DNA from: Eubacteriales bacterium
GTDB taxonomy: Bacteria; Bacillota; Clostridia; Peptostreptococcales; Anaerovoracaceae
DNA: 8,283 bases
Reading direction: 5' to 3'
Assembly: GCA_029098205.1 (NCBI GenBank)
Contig: JAQXNW010000031.1
Location: 1-8,283 of the forward strand
Made by a program: the position numbers and the translations under genes. The notes beneath the pieces are model-generated. The model saw only the letters and a program-made list of their open reading frames with translations, was not told where the DNA came from and did not search any database. Position 1 is the stretch's first letter, and each line of letters begins with the position of its first letter. Below, one piece after another: positions 6,569 to 8,283 of this stretch.

Positions 6569-8254
6569 CTAAAGAAGAATGTTAAAATCGAACGTCGATA
6601 AAAATGTCAGTGCCATCGCAGCCGCGAATTTTATCAGTGTATTAATCGCAGATTCCGAAGTAAGCCGTACGATTGCGCCGGAATTCGCGGATACCAGCGA
6701 AATCAGAATACCAGAGCAGAAAATGCCGACGATTTCCCCTCCGAGAATTTCCGCTCCGAATACAAATCCGGTAGCCAGAACCAGCACAATGACCAGCAGC
6801 CCCGGGATCATTCTCCTGCGCATATGAAGCTCCGCTTTGATCGGCTCTCCGAGCGAACCTGCCAGAAATCCGAATGGAATCATCACGCCGATTAAAAGCG
6901 CGATCAGAACAAACGGACTGGAGATATCGATGGAAAGAAATAGTGGAGAACGCGTGTATACGCTGTATAACGCCGCCGCAGAAAGCGATGCTTCCGCGAT
7001 CGCAAGGCCATCTCCCGTGCTGAGAAGATCGACTCTGGCAATCTCAAACTGTTTATATCGTTTTTTCGTGTGAAGCCGCTGGAAGGACCGAATGATATGC
7101 GCATTTCGGTAGATCGGCGGAATCACTGCCGCGATAATCTGAATTCCCGCTGTGGAAGATGCGGTCAGCGCAGCCAGAGAAATTCCATAAAAACCTGCAA
7201 AATAATAAGATGCATAAACCGCTGCTCCCAGCGCAGCAACCGGAATCATCGAGGAAAGAAGCCCCGACCGGAGTGTCCGGACAAGAGGATTCCGATCCAT
7301 ATGTGCCCCGCCTTCCGGACTGTTCTCAACAGCACGGACATAGCCCGCAACGCTGGCTCTCCGGATTTCCGAACTTCTTCCAAAAATCACAGAGGCGGTC
7401 ACTCCCGCCGCGCCCGGAATGCAGTAATCGATACTTCCGAAAAAATGATATGAAAAAGCAATGCTGAGGATTCCTGTGATCCCGGATGTAAGATACACAA
7501 TTCGAAGAAGCGAAGAAGATACTTCCGTCGGCGTTTTCCCGCGAAGCGTCAAAGAAAGAAGGAAGGAGACAGCAATGCCCGCCGCGGTAATCACAAACGC
7601 ATAGACAGCCGCCATCCCGCGTGAGAACTGCACTCCGACGCCCGCTTCTAAAATAGATACATCCGACAGGAGAATCACAGCAGCTGCAGAGCAGACAAAG
7701 GATCCTACAATATCAAGAATCTTCGTATATGCACCGGATTTCGCCCGGACAAAAAAACCGATTAAGCATACGCCGAATGCGTACGCTGAGGTCGAATTCA
7801 AGACGGATGCGAAACTGTAAATCCGGTACAGCATCGTAAGAAATAGCAACGGAAGTCCGCAGGATATCATTCCAATCGAGATCGCACCCATGCGAACGGA
7901 TTTGAATGTCTTATTCTCATCCATGTCTTCCGCGATCGATGCCTTCATTCCGGTAAGTGAAATCGCAAAAGTACTGAAAATCAGCAGTATTATAGAAGTT
8001 ACGCTTCCGAAAAGAAAATAAACCGCCGGATTTTTTCCAAACAGAAAATAAAGTACACCGAAAAAGAGCGCCAGTATGACAGCGAGCAGCGAAAATTCTC
8101 TCCGGATGTAAGAAAGAATACGCCGAAATATTCTGGAATACGCCTGCTCTAGACTTTCACTCCGCTTTTTCTTTTTTACGGAAATCATCAGCTGTATTAC
8201 CAGCGAGATGGCGATTGCCAAAATCGCAATGAACATGGATATCCGCGTTAACAT
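6569..8254 (-). CDS. Degenerate membrane pyrophosphatase (HppA)-like protein, predicted catalytically inactive
   Basis: About 561 residues with roughly 15-16 hydrophobic segments, the topology of H+/Na+-translocating membrane pyrophosphatases, but shorter than the usual 650-750. Retained family traits (numbering from ATG 8254): an early basic amphipathic stretch before helix 2 (IRREFSLLAV, 50-59), RAKSGAYTKILD (170-181, for the usual R-GGGIYTKAAD), FYGISLAAL then STAGI (355-371), TGDGLAIAEASL (413-424, for TGKGFAIGSAAL), LLIGVMIPF (453-461), MIPGLLV (482-488), and AINTLIKF at the last helix. Missing are the acidic pyrophosphate/Mg sites: the DNVGDNVGD-type loop and the DTVGDPFKD-type loop are absent, and the middle site's aspartates are replaced. 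The frame is uninterrupted, so the protein is probably maintained. The ATG at 8254 has GAGGGG five bases upstream; a GTG at 8260 would add two residues but overlaps that site. Promoter and upstream genes lie outside the window. ybaK follows. Pyrophosphatase activity is not expected; the role is unknown. Confidence 0.8.
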   Translation of the reverse strand: MLTRISMFIAILAIAISLVIQLMISVKKKKRSESLEQAYSRIFRRILSYIRREFSLLAVILALFFGVLYFLFGKNPAVYFLFGSVTSIILLIFSTFAISLTGMKASIAEDMDENKTFKSVRMGAISIGMISCGLPLLFLTMLYRIYSFASVLNSTSAYAFGVCLIGFFVRAKSGAYTKILDIVGSFVCSAAAVILLSDVSILEAGVGVQFSRGMAAVYAFVITAAGIAVSFLLSLTLRGKTPTEVSSSLLRIVYLTSGITGILSIAFSYHFFGSIDYCIPGAAGVTASVIFGRSSEIRRASVAGYVRAVENSPEGGAHMDRNPLVRTLRSGLLSSMIPVAALGAAVYASYYFAGFYGISLAALTASSTAGIQIIAAVIPPIYRNAHIIRSFQRLHTKKRYKQFEIARVDLLSTGDGLAIAEASLSAAALYSVYTRSPLFLSIDISSPFVLIALLIGVMIPFGFLAGSLGEPIKAELHMRRRMIPGLLVIVLVLATGFVFGAEILGGEIVGIFCSGILISLVSANSGAIVRLTSESAINTLIKFAAAMALTFLSTFDFNILL

Positions 8255-8259
8255 AGGCA

Positions 8260-8265
8260 CCCCTC
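8260..8265 (-). promoter_or_regulatory. Ribosome binding site of the pyrophosphatase-like gene
   Basis: GAGGGG on the - strand lies five bases before the ATG at 8254. It favours that codon over the GTG at 8260, which overlaps the site. Confidence 0.6.
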
Positions 8266-8283
8266 ATCAAAGGAAAACACTGT

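Noticed and set aside
6569..8254. Calling the pyrophosphatase-like gene a pseudogene
   Set aside because: The frame is continuous with a good start signal, and hydrophobic helices on both sides of the deletions are preserved, so a maintained non-catalytic protein fits better than decay.

Overview
This window is a gene-dense stretch of a Bacillota (Firmicutes)-type chromosome. The evidence is purine-rich AAAGGA/GAGGAG ribosome binding sites with 6-7 base spacing, occasional TTG starts, and gene families typical of low-to-moderate GC Gram-positives: PepF, Bacillus-type NAD kinase followed by an RluA-family pseudouridine synthase, stand-alone ThiN, DUF975, COG2509 and COG2426. The class (Bacilli/Erysipelotrichia or Clostridia) cannot be settled from sequence alone. 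No mobile element, CRISPR array, tRNA, rRNA or known riboswitch was seen, and no gene-free stretch exceeds 300 bases.

Layout. Bases 1-2082 (+) are a tight operon: the 3' end of oligoendopeptidase F, NAD kinase (nadK), then an RluA/RluD-family pseudouridine synthase. It ends at a GC-rich hairpin that also serves the convergent neighbour. Bases 2134-4628 (-) hold a two-gene unit: a DUF975 polytopic membrane protein followed by a COG2509 FAD-dependent dehydrogenase. An AT-rich divergent intergenic region (4629-4755) separates it from thiN (4756-5382, +), a single-gene unit encoding thiamine diphosphokinase and closed by a strong intrinsic terminator. Bases 5504-8254 (-) hold a probable three-gene run in the order membrane pyrophosphatase-like protein, YbaK-type Cys-tRNA(Pro) deacylase, and a COG2426 small membrane protein, ending in its own hairpin terminator.

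Most genes are housekeeping: NADP and thiamine diphosphate cofactor supply, rRNA pseudouridylation, tRNA proofreading and peptide turnover. The striking gene is the last one, an intact open reading frame of about 561 codons. It keeps the transmembrane skeleton and several structural signatures of H+/Na+-translocating membrane pyrophosphatases (HppA). However, two of the three pyrophosphate/Mg-binding acidic segments look cleanly excised, about 40 residues each, and the third has its aspartates replaced (one by arginine). I read it as a catalytically dead, repurposed pyrophosphatase fold, and it is the best candidate here for an undescribed system.
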